Source: Smithella sp.
Lineage (GTDB): Bacteria; Desulfobacterota; Syntrophia; Syntrophales; Smithellaceae
Length of the DNA stretch: 35,306 bases
Assembly (NCBI GenBank): GCA_030018675.1
Contig: JASEHT010000005.1
Location: forward strand, 1-35,306
Direction: 5' to 3'
The position numbers and the translations under genes are program-made. Below are positions 26,231 to 35,287 of this stretch, piece after piece. Position 1 is the stretch's first letter. Every line of letters begins with the position of its first letter. Under the pieces are notes generated by a model, which saw only the letters and a list, made by a program, of their open reading frames with translations, did no database searches and was not told where the DNA came from.

Positions 26231-27352
26231 ATGAATTCAAACCACTGCTTCAAGACGCCCCCAACAGTTGTTTACGGGAAATCAAAATGGATGTTCTTGA
26301 TTTTGATCTCGGCTATTTCCCTGTCCTTTTTCTTAGTATCCTGCGGGAAAGAAAAGAAGGTCGAGGCGGAGAATCTGATCAATGTGGCGGTTGTCCCGGC
26401 TGAAACAAAGACCATTCAAAATTATATCGCGACAACGGGAACGCTGAATGCAGATGAGGAGGTCACGGTAAGTTCCGAGGTTGATGGAATCGTCAAAATC
26501 ATAAGGGCGCGGGAGGGATTTCCCGTCGCTGCGGGTGCCGTGATGGCTGAAATTAACGCCGTGGATTATCTGCTGGATACGAAACGCTCGGAAGCGGCGC
26601 TCAAGCAGGCGGAAGCGAATATGGCCAATGTGAAAGCCGAGTATCAGAGAAAAGAATCTCTTTTTAAAGAGGAATTGATTACCAAGCAGCAGTTTGACGA
26701 TCTGTCCATGCGAGTGGCCTTGGCCGAGGCGGATGTATCGAGAGCGAAGGCGGCGCTGGAAACATCCCGGGAGAGACTTGCCCGCACCAGAATCTACGCG
26801 CCCATGAGCGGTCTGGTGAAGGAAAGAAGAATTTCCGTCGGCGACTATGTGCGCAACAGCTCTCCGCTGTTTCAACTCATCAAGGTGGACTCGCTGAAAC
26901 TGAATTTCACCGTTGGGGAAAAGGACACGGCCGCCCTGAAAACAGGGCAAAAGGTAATCTTTACCGTCGATTCTTTCCCGGAGAGAACGTTTGAAGGCAG
27001 TGTCAGTATGCTTTATCCGCACGTGGAAGAGAGAACCAGAACCCTGCAGGCGGAAGCCTTGGTTCCTAACCCGGGACATTTGCTCAAGCCGGGATTGTTC
27101 GCCCGTGTCACCATTCAAACGGACGCGCCGAGAGATGCCCTGGTCGCGCCCTCGAATGCACTGCTTTATGACGGAAACATCATTCGCGTTTTTATTGCCG
27201 AGGGAGATATTGCCCGTGAAAGAGTCGTCAAGGTTGGGATTCCTTACGGCGAGTCCGTGGAAATTGTCGAAGGATTGAAGCAAGGTGAGCAGATTGTCGT
27301 TGTGGGACAAAGCAATCTCACGGAAGGTGTAAAACTTAATGTGGCTCGCTGA
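26231..27352 (+). CDS. RND efflux periplasmic adaptor (MFP/HlyD family), lipoprotein
   Basis: 373 aa; lipobox LVSCGK; TGTLNADEEVTVSSEVDGIVKIIRAREGFPVAAGAVMAEI; RTRIYAPMSGLVKERRISVGDYV. Confidence 0.93.
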   Translation: MNSNHCFKTPPTVVYGKSKWMFLILISAISLSFFLVSCGKEKKVEAENLINVAVVPAETKTIQNYIATTGTLNADEEVTVSSEVDGIVKIIRAREGFPVAAGAVMAEINAVDYLLDTKRSEAALKQAEANMANVKAEYQRKESLFKEELITKQQFDDLSMRVALAEADVSRAKAALETSRERLARTRIYAPMSGLVKERRISVGDYVRNSSPLFQLIKVDSLKLNFTVGEKDTAALKTGQKVIFTVDSFPERTFEGSVSMLYPHVEERTRTLQAEALVPNPGHLLKPGLFARVTIQTDAPRDALVAPSNALLYDGNIIRVFIAEGDIARERVVKVGIPYGESVEIVEGLKQGEQIVVVGQSNLTEGVKLNVAR

Positions 27353-30300
27353 TACATCCGTCAAAAGACCCGTTTTTGCCACGATGGTCATTCTGGCCCT
27401 TGTGGTGCTGGGCATTGTCAGTTACCCGTCCATCGGCGTGGATCTTTTTCCCAAGATCGATTTTCCGATTGTTACGGTTACCACCACATTGAAGGGCGCC
27501 AGTCCTGAAGTCATGGATGTGGATGTCACCGACCGTATCGAAGGCGCTCTCAACACCATCAACGGCGTCAAAAGCATCATGTCCATCAGCACGGAAAGCG
27601 CTTCGCGCACGGTGGTGGAATTTGTTCTGGAGCGCGACATCGACCAGGCTGTTCAGGATGTGCGCGAGAAAATTTCACTCATCCGGCAGCAACTGCCGGC
27701 CGACATTGACGAGCCGCGCATTGCCAAGGTCGATCCCGATGCGTCGCCGATTATGACCATGAATCTTTCCGGCGAACGTTCCGTGCGCGATCTATCCACC
27801 TACGCCGACGAAGTATTGAAGGAGCAGCTCCAGCGTATCAGCGGCGTCGGCGACGTTATCTTTTACGGAATGCGTCTCCGGCAGGTGCGCATAGGACTCG
27901 ATGCCGCCAGAATGCGCGCCTATCAGGTTGCCCCCAACGATGTTGTCATCGCCCTGCAACGGAAAAACATCGAACTGCCGGGCGGACGCATCGAAACGAA
28001 AACCCGGGAATACACCGTGCGCATCAAGGGAGAGATCCCGTCCATTCCCGACTTCAACGATTTGATTATCAGTTATTACAATGGCGCGCCGGTGCGCATC
28101 AAGGACATCGGCCAGGCCGAAGACAGCATCGAAGAAAAACGAACCATCGCGCGGTTCAACGGCGTTCCGGCGGTTGGAATGGCCATACAGAAACAGTCGG
28201 GCACCAACACGGTGGAAGTGGCCAACCGGGTCAAGCAGGAAGTGGAACAGATCAACAAAACGCTGCCTCCGGGAATGAAGATCAGCTTCGCCATGGATCA
28301 ATCGGTTTTCATTGTCCGCTCGATCAACGAAGTGCAGTTCCATCTGATTGTCGGCGGCCTTTTCGCGATTTTCGCGGTTTTTCTTTTCCTGAAAAATGTG
28401 CGCACGACTTTAATCAGCGCGGTGGCTTTACCCGTGTCGGTCATTTCGACATTTGCGCTGATCAATTTTTTTGATTTCACGTTTAACAATATGACGATGC
28501 TGGCCCTGACGCTCTCTGTCGGTTTGCTCATAGACGACGCCATCATTGTCATTGAAAACATCTACCGCCACGTGGAAGAAGGGATGGCGCCTATGGAGGC
28601 GGCGAAGTTTGCCACGTCCGAAATCGGTCTTGCCGTTATGGCGACGACATTCGCGATCGTGGCCATTTTCCTGCCCGTCGCTTTCATGAAGGGCATCATC
28701 GGCAGATTCTTCCTCCAGTTCGCGCTGACGATCATCTTCGCCATTCTGGTTTCCCTGCTGGTGTCGTTCACGCTGACGCCGATGATGGCGTCCATTTTCC
28801 TGAAACCGAAAACCATGATGCGCCGTCCATCCGCATCCGGCGAGATTTCCGATGTTGTTGTCCGCCGATCGTTCTGGCAAAAGGCGGGAGATGTTCTGGA
28901 AAACTACTATAAAAGGCTGGAGATGTTTTATCGCCGCGTCCTTGAATTTTCGCTTCGATACAGAAAAACAATGCTTGTGGGAACCATCGGCGTTTTCGGC
29001 CTCAGTCTGCTGATCATGGTGTACGGGCTGGACAAGGAATTCATACCGCCGGAAGACCAGGGCATTTTTCTGGTCCGGATGGAGGCTCCGATAGATTATT
29101 CCGTGGACAAGGTAGCCGAATATTTCAGCGGCACCGAGGACATGATGCGGTCCGTCCCCGAAATCAAGTCCGTTTTCTTCGTGCAGGGATACGGCGGGTA
29201 TCACAATCGGGTTTTGATGGTCATCAATCTTACCCCCAAAAAGGAACGCAAAAGGACGCAGGAAGACATTAAAAAACTGGCGCGTCAGAAATTAAGACAG
29301 ATTCCGGGGATGAAGGTATCCGCCGAGGATATTTCGGTTATCGGTGGCGGCCAGAGGCAGGTGCCGATTCAATACAGCATCCGGGGGCAGGATCTCGACA
29401 CCCTGCAGACCTACGCGAAAAAAATATCGGATGAGTTTTCCAAACTGCCGGGAATCGTGGATGTGGATACGTCCCTGGAGGTCGGCAAACCGGAATTCGA
29501 AGTTTATATCGACCGGGACCGGGCGGCCGATCTGGGCGTGGACGTGGCGACCGTTGCCGAAGCCATCAATCTGCTCATCAGCGGCGAACTGGATATCGGT
29601 CGCTATAAAGACGAGCAGAAAGGCAAGCGCTATGACATACGGATGCGTCTGAATCCCGAAGACCGCGATAGCGCCGCGGCGCTGGAAAGGATTTACGTGC
29701 GCGCCGGAGACGGCAAGCTGGTGGAACTTTCCAATGTCGTGAATGTCAGAGAAGGCGTCGGTCCCAGCGTCATTAACCGGGTTGACCGGCAGCGGGCGAT
29801 CACGATTTTTGCTTCTCTGGAAGGCAAGGCTCTTGGAACGGCGCAAAACGAACTCGATACGATAACCGCGAAAATTCTGCCCCCGGGCTACCTGACCAAG
29901 TCCATGGGCATGGCCGATGTCATGACAGAATCTTTTACCTATCTGCTTTTTGCGCTGCTTCTGGGCATCGTCATGGCCTACATGATTCTGGCCTCGCAGT
30001 TTGAAAGCTTCGTTCATCCGTTCACGGTCCTGCTGTCTATGCCGCTTTCCTTTATCGGTGCCTTCGGGGCCCTGTTTATCACCGGCAAGACGTTCAACGT
30101 TTTCAGCATGATCGGGTTGATTCTGCTGATGGGTCTGGTCAAGAAAAACGCCATCTTGCTTGTGGATTACACCAATGTTCTGCGTGAACGCGGAATGTCC
30201 CGGCGCGAGGCGATTCTGCAGGCCGGTCCCGTTCGGATGAGGCCGATTCTAATGACCACATTCGCGATGATTTTCGGTATGATGCCGATTGCGCTGGCCG

Positions 30301-30461
30301 TCGGGGAGGGCGCGGAAACCCGTTCTCCTATGGGCATCGCGGTGATCGGCGGATTGCTCACGTCGCTGATTCTCACGCTGGTTGTCGTGCCGGCGGCTTA
30401 TGACATATTCGACGACTGGCAGGAACATTTCAAAAAATGGCGCGCGAAAAAAGCGGCTTGA
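27339..30461 (+). CDS. RND efflux transporter permease (AcrB/HAE1 family)
   Basis: 1040 aa; FVLERDIDQAVQDVREKISLIRQQLP, LLIDDAIIVIENIYRHVEEGM, AIFLPVAFMKGIIGRFFLQFALTI; start overlaps the MFP gene by 14 bp. Confidence 0.97.
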   Translation: MWLADTSVKRPVFATMVILALVVLGIVSYPSIGVDLFPKIDFPIVTVTTTLKGASPEVMDVDVTDRIEGALNTINGVKSIMSISTESASRTVVEFVLERDIDQAVQDVREKISLIRQQLPADIDEPRIAKVDPDASPIMTMNLSGERSVRDLSTYADEVLKEQLQRISGVGDVIFYGMRLRQVRIGLDAARMRAYQVAPNDVVIALQRKNIELPGGRIETKTREYTVRIKGEIPSIPDFNDLIISYYNGAPVRIKDIGQAEDSIEEKRTIARFNGVPAVGMAIQKQSGTNTVEVANRVKQEVEQINKTLPPGMKISFAMDQSVFIVRSINEVQFHLIVGGLFAIFAVFLFLKNVRTTLISAVALPVSVISTFALINFFDFTFNNMTMLALTLSVGLLIDDAIIVIENIYRHVEEGMAPMEAAKFATSEIGLAVMATTFAIVAIFLPVAFMKGIIGRFFLQFALTIIFAILVSLLVSFTLTPMMASIFLKPKTMMRRPSASGEISDVVVRRSFWQKAGDVLENYYKRLEMFYRRVLEFSLRYRKTMLVGTIGVFGLSLLIMVYGLDKEFIPPEDQGIFLVRMEAPIDYSVDKVAEYFSGTEDMMRSVPEIKSVFFVQGYGGYHNRVLMVINLTPKKERKRTQEDIKKLARQKLRQIPGMKVSAEDISVIGGGQRQVPIQYSIRGQDLDTLQTYAKKISDEFSKLPGIVDVDTSLEVGKPEFEVYIDRDRAADLGVDVATVAEAINLLISGELDIGRYKDEQKGKRYDIRMRLNPEDRDSAAALERIYVRAGDGKLVELSNVVNVREGVGPSVINRVDRQRAITIFASLEGKALGTAQNELDTITAKILPPGYLTKSMGMADVMTESFTYLLFALLLGIVMAYMILASQFESFVHPFTVLLSMPLSFIGAFGALFITGKTFNVFSMIGLILLMGLVKKNAILLVDYTNVLRERGMSRREAILQAGPVRMRPILMTTFAMIFGMMPIALAVGEGAETRSPMGIAVIGGLLTSLILTLVVVPAAYDIFDDWQEHFKKWRAKKAA

Positions 30462-30515
30462 TGGTGTTCCTGAAACGCGAAAAACATTAAATACGTTGCA
30501 TGATGAGGTGCGAAT

Positions 30516-30809
30516 ATGAAAATGTTCATGGTTTTGTATTCCGAAGCATCCGATGAGATGATTCTTGACGCTTTCAAAAAGTCGGGATTCAAGGCGTACA
30601 CCAAAATGTGCGGCTTGATGGGCGAAGGCGAGGAAACCGAACCGAAATTGGGCACGCACTGCTGGCCGGGCAATAACAATGCTCTGCTGCTGGCGGTGAG
30701 CGATGAGAAAATTCAGACAATGTGCGACCTGGTGAAGAAATTAAAGGAGGAAAATCCCCGCGCGGGTTTGAGGGCGTTTACGTTTCCGCTCGAAGAGGAA
30801 TGCGTTTGA
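30516..30809 (+). CDS. PII-like transporter-associated protein (PG0541-like)
   Basis: 97 aa; MKMFMVLYSEASDEMILDAFKKSGFKAYTKMCGLMGEGEETEPKLGTHCWPGNNNALLLAVSD; follows the RND gene. Confidence 0.75.
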   Translation: MKMFMVLYSEASDEMILDAFKKSGFKAYTKMCGLMGEGEETEPKLGTHCWPGNNNALLLAVSDEKIQTMCDLVKKLKEENPRAGLRAFTFPLEEECV

Positions 30810-30904
30810 TATCATCCGCATATAGCGGGATTATTTAAGCAGTGTGAAATAAAACGACGTCCAATTTTTCGCCGTTGCCATAAATCAAAAGATTTAAAAT
30901 CCTT

Positions 30905-32215
30905 TCAATCCATGTGCTCGAACGATGAAGCGGCGGGCTGCTTACCCAGAAGAACCATTCCGAAATGTTCGTATTTTTCGCCGGTCTTCGGGTGAATGTC
31001 ATGCCAGCGCGCGAGAAATTCCCGTTCACGCAGCCAGGTGCGCCGCACGGAGGAAGGATCTTCAAAAAGCAGCATACCCTTGTTCAGCCCGATGATAATC
31101 GCGTAATGACCATTTTCCCAGTTGCGCCGCCAGTCGTCCAGCGTCATGATGCGGTCGGCCCACGCCTGCAAAAGAACAATCACCGGTGTTCCTTCGTCCA
31201 CGTGCTGTTTGACCTGCTTGAGCGACCAGTTGGTGCCGGAGTTCACGGCGAAACCGTACTGTTTGGCCACCCTGATCACATCTTCAGGCGGCGTGCCTTC
31301 TTCGGTGGTTCCCAGCGCCGCAATCAGTTCGTCGTGGCCGACATCTTCCCCGTAATAATGCATGACGGTTTGCAGCGCTCTCGGGCCGCAGTCATAATTG
31401 TAGAGTTGCGTGCCGGTATGCAGGTTGATCATTTTTATTTTACGTGATTCATCGAGAAATTGAACGGTTTGAACCAGCGACTCGGCAAAAGCGCGGCGCA
31501 GCCGGTTGATCTGGGTGATGTCCGGCGTTCCGTCCTCATTTCTGAATAAACGTTCGTTGGTTTCCTGAATGAAAGCGGGAGTCCGCGCGCCGATGCGTTT
31601 GATATCGTTTACGCAGTGCGCGGCGCACACGTGGCCATGGACTTTAAAGTATTCGGATTCGTTGACGGTGACCAGAACGTCGGGCAGGCGGCTGCGGAGT
31701 TCCTCGGCGTATGTTTCCACAATAATATCGGGGCAATAATAAAGAGGTTTTTCATCACGGTCCGTCTGTTGAAAATTCATCAGTTCGATTTGATTTTCCC
31801 CCACGCCACGGGCGGTGACGGTGGAATGTCCGTCCAGCAGAAGTCCCGCCCCGGCGGCAATGGCTTCTTCTATCCGGCGATGGAACGGTTTGAGATATTT
31901 GTCGGACAAGCCTTTGCGCATGGCTTTCGTGGGTTCGAAGCCCGGCCGGTATACATTGCGGCCGTGAATGTCCACGAGGGGCACACATTGTTCGATGTCG
32001 TCGGGATCGCGATTGGCCTCGAGCAAAATGCTGCAATAAGGGAATGTAATCTGACGGTTGCCCAGAATATCGCGGAAGTCGTAAAGCCAGTGGGTGTACC
32101 AGTCGATATTTTTCAGCAGCGCAGGAAAATCCCCTGAAAGATCATCCAGAAAAATTTCAGCCGGAACAGTGATTCCGCTGTGCGGAACAACAACCAGAAT
32201 ATCGGATCCGTTCAT
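30905..32215 (-). CDS. N-formylglutamate amidohydrolase-like domain fused to C39-like cysteine peptidase domain
   Basis: Likely start MNGSDILVVVPHSG with AAGGA SD (ORF track extends to 32266); FGase-like PHSG, EANRDPDD, LLLDGHS, PAFIQETNERLF; C-terminal GTQLYNYDCGPRALQTVMHYYG ... GHYAIIIGLNKGMLLFEDPS. Confidence 0.85.
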   Translation of the reverse strand: MNGSDILVVVPHSGITVPAEIFLDDLSGDFPALLKNIDWYTHWLYDFRDILGNRQITFPYCSILLEANRDPDDIEQCVPLVDIHGRNVYRPGFEPTKAMRKGLSDKYLKPFHRRIEEAIAAGAGLLLDGHSTVTARGVGENQIELMNFQQTDRDEKPLYYCPDIIVETYAEELRSRLPDVLVTVNESEYFKVHGHVCAAHCVNDIKRIGARTPAFIQETNERLFRNEDGTPDITQINRLRRAFAESLVQTVQFLDESRKIKMINLHTGTQLYNYDCGPRALQTVMHYYGEDVGHDELIAALGTTEEGTPPEDVIRVAKQYGFAVNSGTNWSLKQVKQHVDEGTPVIVLLQAWADRIMTLDDWRRNWENGHYAIIIGLNKGMLLFEDPSSVRRTWLREREFLARWHDIHPKTGEKYEHFGMVLLGKQPAASSFEHMD

Positions 32216-32370
32216 AATAGGATGTCCTTGTTTGTTCAAACGTGAAACAAGCGTCTTCAATGACATTTTCCAGATAATGCATTTTACACCTTTTCTTATG
32301 GTTTGAGAAATAAAAAGATAACCGGTAGGCCGGCTGGTAAAACAATAAGAATATTAGTGTATTGCGAGTT

Positions 32371-32400
32371 CGAGGCGGAAGAATTTCCTCTTCCGCCTCG
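32371..32400. terminator. perfect 12-bp stem hairpin downstream of the 32421-33206 gene
   Basis: CGAGGCGGAAGA-atttcc-TCTTCCGCCTCG; no clear U-tract, so terminator function is uncertain. Confidence 0.5.
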
Positions 32401-32420
32401 CACCGAGATTGGCTGAATAA

Positions 32421-33206
32421 TTAGCGCCGACGGGGCGGAGGCGGCGCGTAACCGTCGTTTTCCCAAAGCCGGTTGTAGGAATAATCGCAGGTTCCGCAGC
32501 AAGGGATGATGTTCATTTTGCAGAGGGTTTTCCGCCATTCATACTTGATCAGAATGGATTCCACGGCTTTCTTTTCGGGATCGAATTGGACGCTGTAGGA
32601 AGGCGAATATTCTTCCCGGCCGTAGCCGGTGCCGGCGCTTTCCGAAGCCCTGGATTTATCCTGAAGGGAAGGCGCCGGTTTATCCCGTAGTAATTCGTTT
32701 GGAGACCTGAAGACGGAGTCATTCCGAATAGGCTGGGGACGCTGAATTTCCGGGAAAACGGCGAGGGCAATCACGCCCATGGCGGATTCATCGCCGAAAG
32801 CGGCGGCGTAAGAATCGGGGACATCGGTAAAATAAAAGCGGTTGACCTTGTCCTGAGCGCTGCGCCATCCGGAAAATTCGTTCGTGGAATAGGGATCGAT
32901 GACGTACATTCTTTCCGTATTTTTCAGCCAGGATTTCTTGCCGGAGATGATGTTTCTTCCATCAACCGCAATCACCACGCCGACCCGGCGGTTGAGCTTG
33001 TTGCGCACCACAATCCGGTAATGGTCGCCTTTGACGGCTTCGGCATACACTTTTTTGAGATCGTGTCGGACCTTGGCCGTATAAAAAGGGATCGACCTGC
33101 CGTTATCAGTCACAACGCTTACGTCTAGGGCATCGCCGATGGTGGCCGCCGCGCTGAGCCCTGCCCACATCAATACAATCAAACACACGGATAATAATTT
33201 TTTCAT
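32421..33206 (-). CDS. exported protein of unknown function
   Basis: Likely start MKKLLSVCLIVLMWAGLSAAA (signal peptide) with GGAGGAAAC SD; ORF track extends to 33293; Cys-rich and Pro/Arg-rich C-terminus (PCCGTCDY...PPPPRRR). Confidence 0.75.
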   Translation of the reverse strand: MKKLLSVCLIVLMWAGLSAAATIGDALDVSVVTDNGRSIPFYTAKVRHDLKKVYAEAVKGDHYRIVVRNKLNRRVGVVIAVDGRNIISGKKSWLKNTERMYVIDPYSTNEFSGWRSAQDKVNRFYFTDVPDSYAAAFGDESAMGVIALAVFPEIQRPQPIRNDSVFRSPNELLRDKPAPSLQDKSRASESAGTGYGREEYSPSYSVQFDPEKKAVESILIKYEWRKTLCKMNIIPCCGTCDYSYNRLWENDGYAPPPPRRR

Positions 33207-33405
33207 AGTTTCCTCCTTGGGATTTTGTCGGCTTTTGATTGCCGTTTGCCTTTTAGACAAAATCAACGGCAAAAAAGTTCCCGATTTTTTCATAGACTTT
33301 ATTGTGGCATAGGGCCGGAGGACTTAACTGCTTAAAAACAATGAATATAAAACAATATTATGGTAAATTGCGGACCCGGAAGCGATTTAAAGGGGAACAA
33401 AAGTA

Positions 33406-34032
33406 TTGTTGTGGATGTCTAATACGATGGATATAAAAAAAGCGGCCACCGATGAAGATTGGGAATTCGTGGCGCTTTGTCAGCAGGGCGACACGGAAGC
33501 TTTTGAAGTCCTGGTTGAAAGGCATCAGAAAAAAATGTTGAACATCGCTTACAGGATGACCGGAAATTACGACGAAGCCTGCGATGTAACGCAGGAGGCT
33601 TTTGTCGCGGCATATAAATCCATCCGGAAATTTAAAGCCGAGTCGAAATTCTCCACATGGCTTTACAGAATCGTTATTAATTATTCCAAAAACCGTTTAA
33701 AACAGTTGCGCGGACGGGAAAGGCGTGAAAGTTTTTCCCTTGACGATTCCACAAAGATAAAAGGGACGGAAATATCCGGGCAATCGTCCGCGCAGGAATC
33801 CGACCCCGGAATGCGGATGGAAAGACGTGAGAGGGAAGCTCAGGTGCAACAATGCATTAATAAGCTTGATGAAGAATACAGGGATGTGCTGGTGCTGAGG
33901 GATATTCAGGGATTTTCTTATGAAGAAATCAAAGCAATTCTGAACATACCCGACGGAACGGTAAAATCGCGGCTTTCCCGGGCAAGAAACGCTCTGAAAA
34001 ATTGCCTGCTCAAGGTTATGGGTGATTTATGA
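33406..34032 (+). CDS. ECF-type RNA polymerase sigma factor (RpoE-like)
   Basis: 208 aa; FEVLVERHQKKMLNIAYRMTGNYDEACDVTQEAFVAAYKSIRKF ... LDEEYRDVLVLRDIQGFSYEEIKAILNIPDGTVKSRLSRARNALK. Confidence 0.94.
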   Translation: MLWMSNTMDIKKAATDEDWEFVALCQQGDTEAFEVLVERHQKKMLNIAYRMTGNYDEACDVTQEAFVAAYKSIRKFKAESKFSTWLYRIVINYSKNRLKQLRGRERRESFSLDDSTKIKGTEISGQSSAQESDPGMRMERREREAQVQQCINKLDEEYRDVLVLRDIQGFSYEEIKAILNIPDGTVKSRLSRARNALKNCLLKVMGDL

Positions 34033-34967
34033 AAAAATGCAAAGACATAGAAAACAAACTGCCGTTGTATCTGGATGATTTGCTTACCGCCGGGGACAAA
34101 AAAGCCGTCGAGGAGCATCTGAAATCCTGCTCACGATGCACGCAGGAACTCGTCCGGCTGAGCGAGACCAGAACAGTTGTCAGCACACTTTCCGAGGTTG
34201 ATCCTCCTCCCTGGTTTAAGCAGAAAATAATGGCCAGGGTTAGGGAGGAATCGGAGAAGAAGGGTTTTGCCGCGAAATGGTTTTCTCCTTTAAAAATTAA
34301 AATTCCCGTCCAGATATTTGCCACAGTCTGCATTGCTGTGCTGGCGGTTTATATTTACCGGGCGGGGGATGACCGGATGAAAGAAGTTATGCCGTCGCAG
34401 GTTCCGCCTCCGGTTGTGGCGATACAGGAAGACCGGTCAGCCGCGCCAACAACAGAATTATCCCCCGATGCGGATAAACAGAAAGCGGCTGTAGCCCCCG
34501 GATATGTCGGGGAAACAACCGTCAATGAAACGAAGGATGCGGCAGAACGGGTTGTTGCCGATGTTAAAGCAGAGGGAGTCGCCGTTGCTCCGGCCGCGAA
34601 ATCTTTTGAACGAACGGACGCCGGGCGGGAAAAGGGAAGGGACACCGATGTTTTGGACGCCACTGTGCAGAAGCAGAGCGCTTCGCAGGCACGCGGCACC
34701 GCAGTGTCGCCGGATATTGTGGTGCGCTCGGCGGATTTGGATAAAACCGCGGAAGCCATCGAAAAGCTTCTGCGGGAATATGACGCCCGGAAAATCAGCA
34801 GACAAACAACGCAAAATAAAATTTTTCTGCAAGCCGACCTCCAGGCGCGGACGCTTAAGGATTTCAAGGCGCGCCTGGAAAAGCAGTTTGTCTTCGAAGA
34901 GAGAGGTTTCCTTACGGCTGATGCCGAAGGCCGCGTTTCTTTGTCCATAGAAATTTTGGAAAAATAG
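34029..34967 (+). CDS. anti-sigma factor, zf-HC2 plus DUF2275-like region and TM segment
   Basis: 312 aa; KCKDIENKLPLYLDDLLTAGDKKAVEEHLKSCSRCTQEL; ATGA overlap with sigma gene; TM IPVQIFATVCIAVLAVYIY. Confidence 0.88.
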   Translation: MKKCKDIENKLPLYLDDLLTAGDKKAVEEHLKSCSRCTQELVRLSETRTVVSTLSEVDPPPWFKQKIMARVREESEKKGFAAKWFSPLKIKIPVQIFATVCIAVLAVYIYRAGDDRMKEVMPSQVPPPVVAIQEDRSAAPTTELSPDADKQKAAVAPGYVGETTVNETKDAAERVVADVKAEGVAVAPAAKSFERTDAGREKGRDTDVLDATVQKQSASQARGTAVSPDIVVRSADLDKTAEAIEKLLREYDARKISRQTTQNKIFLQADLQARTLKDFKARLEKQFVFEERGFLTADAEGRVSLSIEILEK

Positions 34968-35021
34968 TTACATCGGAGCGCCTGAAAGTCGGACTTTCTA
35001 AAAAAGATTTAAGGATTGAAT

Positions 35022-35075
35022 ATGTGCGGAAGATTCGCCCTGGTAACGGATCTGAATAATATCGGCAACGGATAA
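35022..35075 (+). pseudogene. truncated SRAP (YedK/HMCES-like) remnant
   Basis: ATG TGC GGA AGA TTC ... = MCGRFALVTDLNNIGNG*; MCGRF is the hallmark N-terminus (catalytic Cys2) of SRAP proteins; stops after 17 codons. Confidence 0.5.
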
Positions 35076-35101
35076 CAGCAGTTGAAAGACTGATTATATG
35101 A

Positions 35102-35119
35102 GTCAAGAGTAGACTTGAC
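35102..35119. repeat. short palindrome, possible REP-type element
   Basis: GTCAAG-AGTAGA-CTTGAC (within gagtcaagagtagacttgaccccttg). Confidence 0.3.
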
Positions 35120-35287
35120 CCCTTGCTCTAGAAAGAGGCAAAATGATTGCGCAAGAAAACGGTTATCAGTTACTGGAATCAATAGAAACTTAGTATTTTA
35201 GGGGCGTCCCCTTGAGGCCGAGGGCGATGCTCATCTGCGGATTTGTGCCGCTTAAAAGAATTTAAAAAACATAAAGGCAGGTGTTTT

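Noticed and set aside
26333-27415. 360-aa minus-strand ORF
   Set aside because: Fully antisense to the RND adaptor (MFP) gene, which has clear homology motifs and operon context.
28428-30017. Minus-strand ORFs 28428-29204 and 29292-30017
   Set aside because: Antisense to the RND permease; His/Asp/Arg-rich antisense composition and no family signal.
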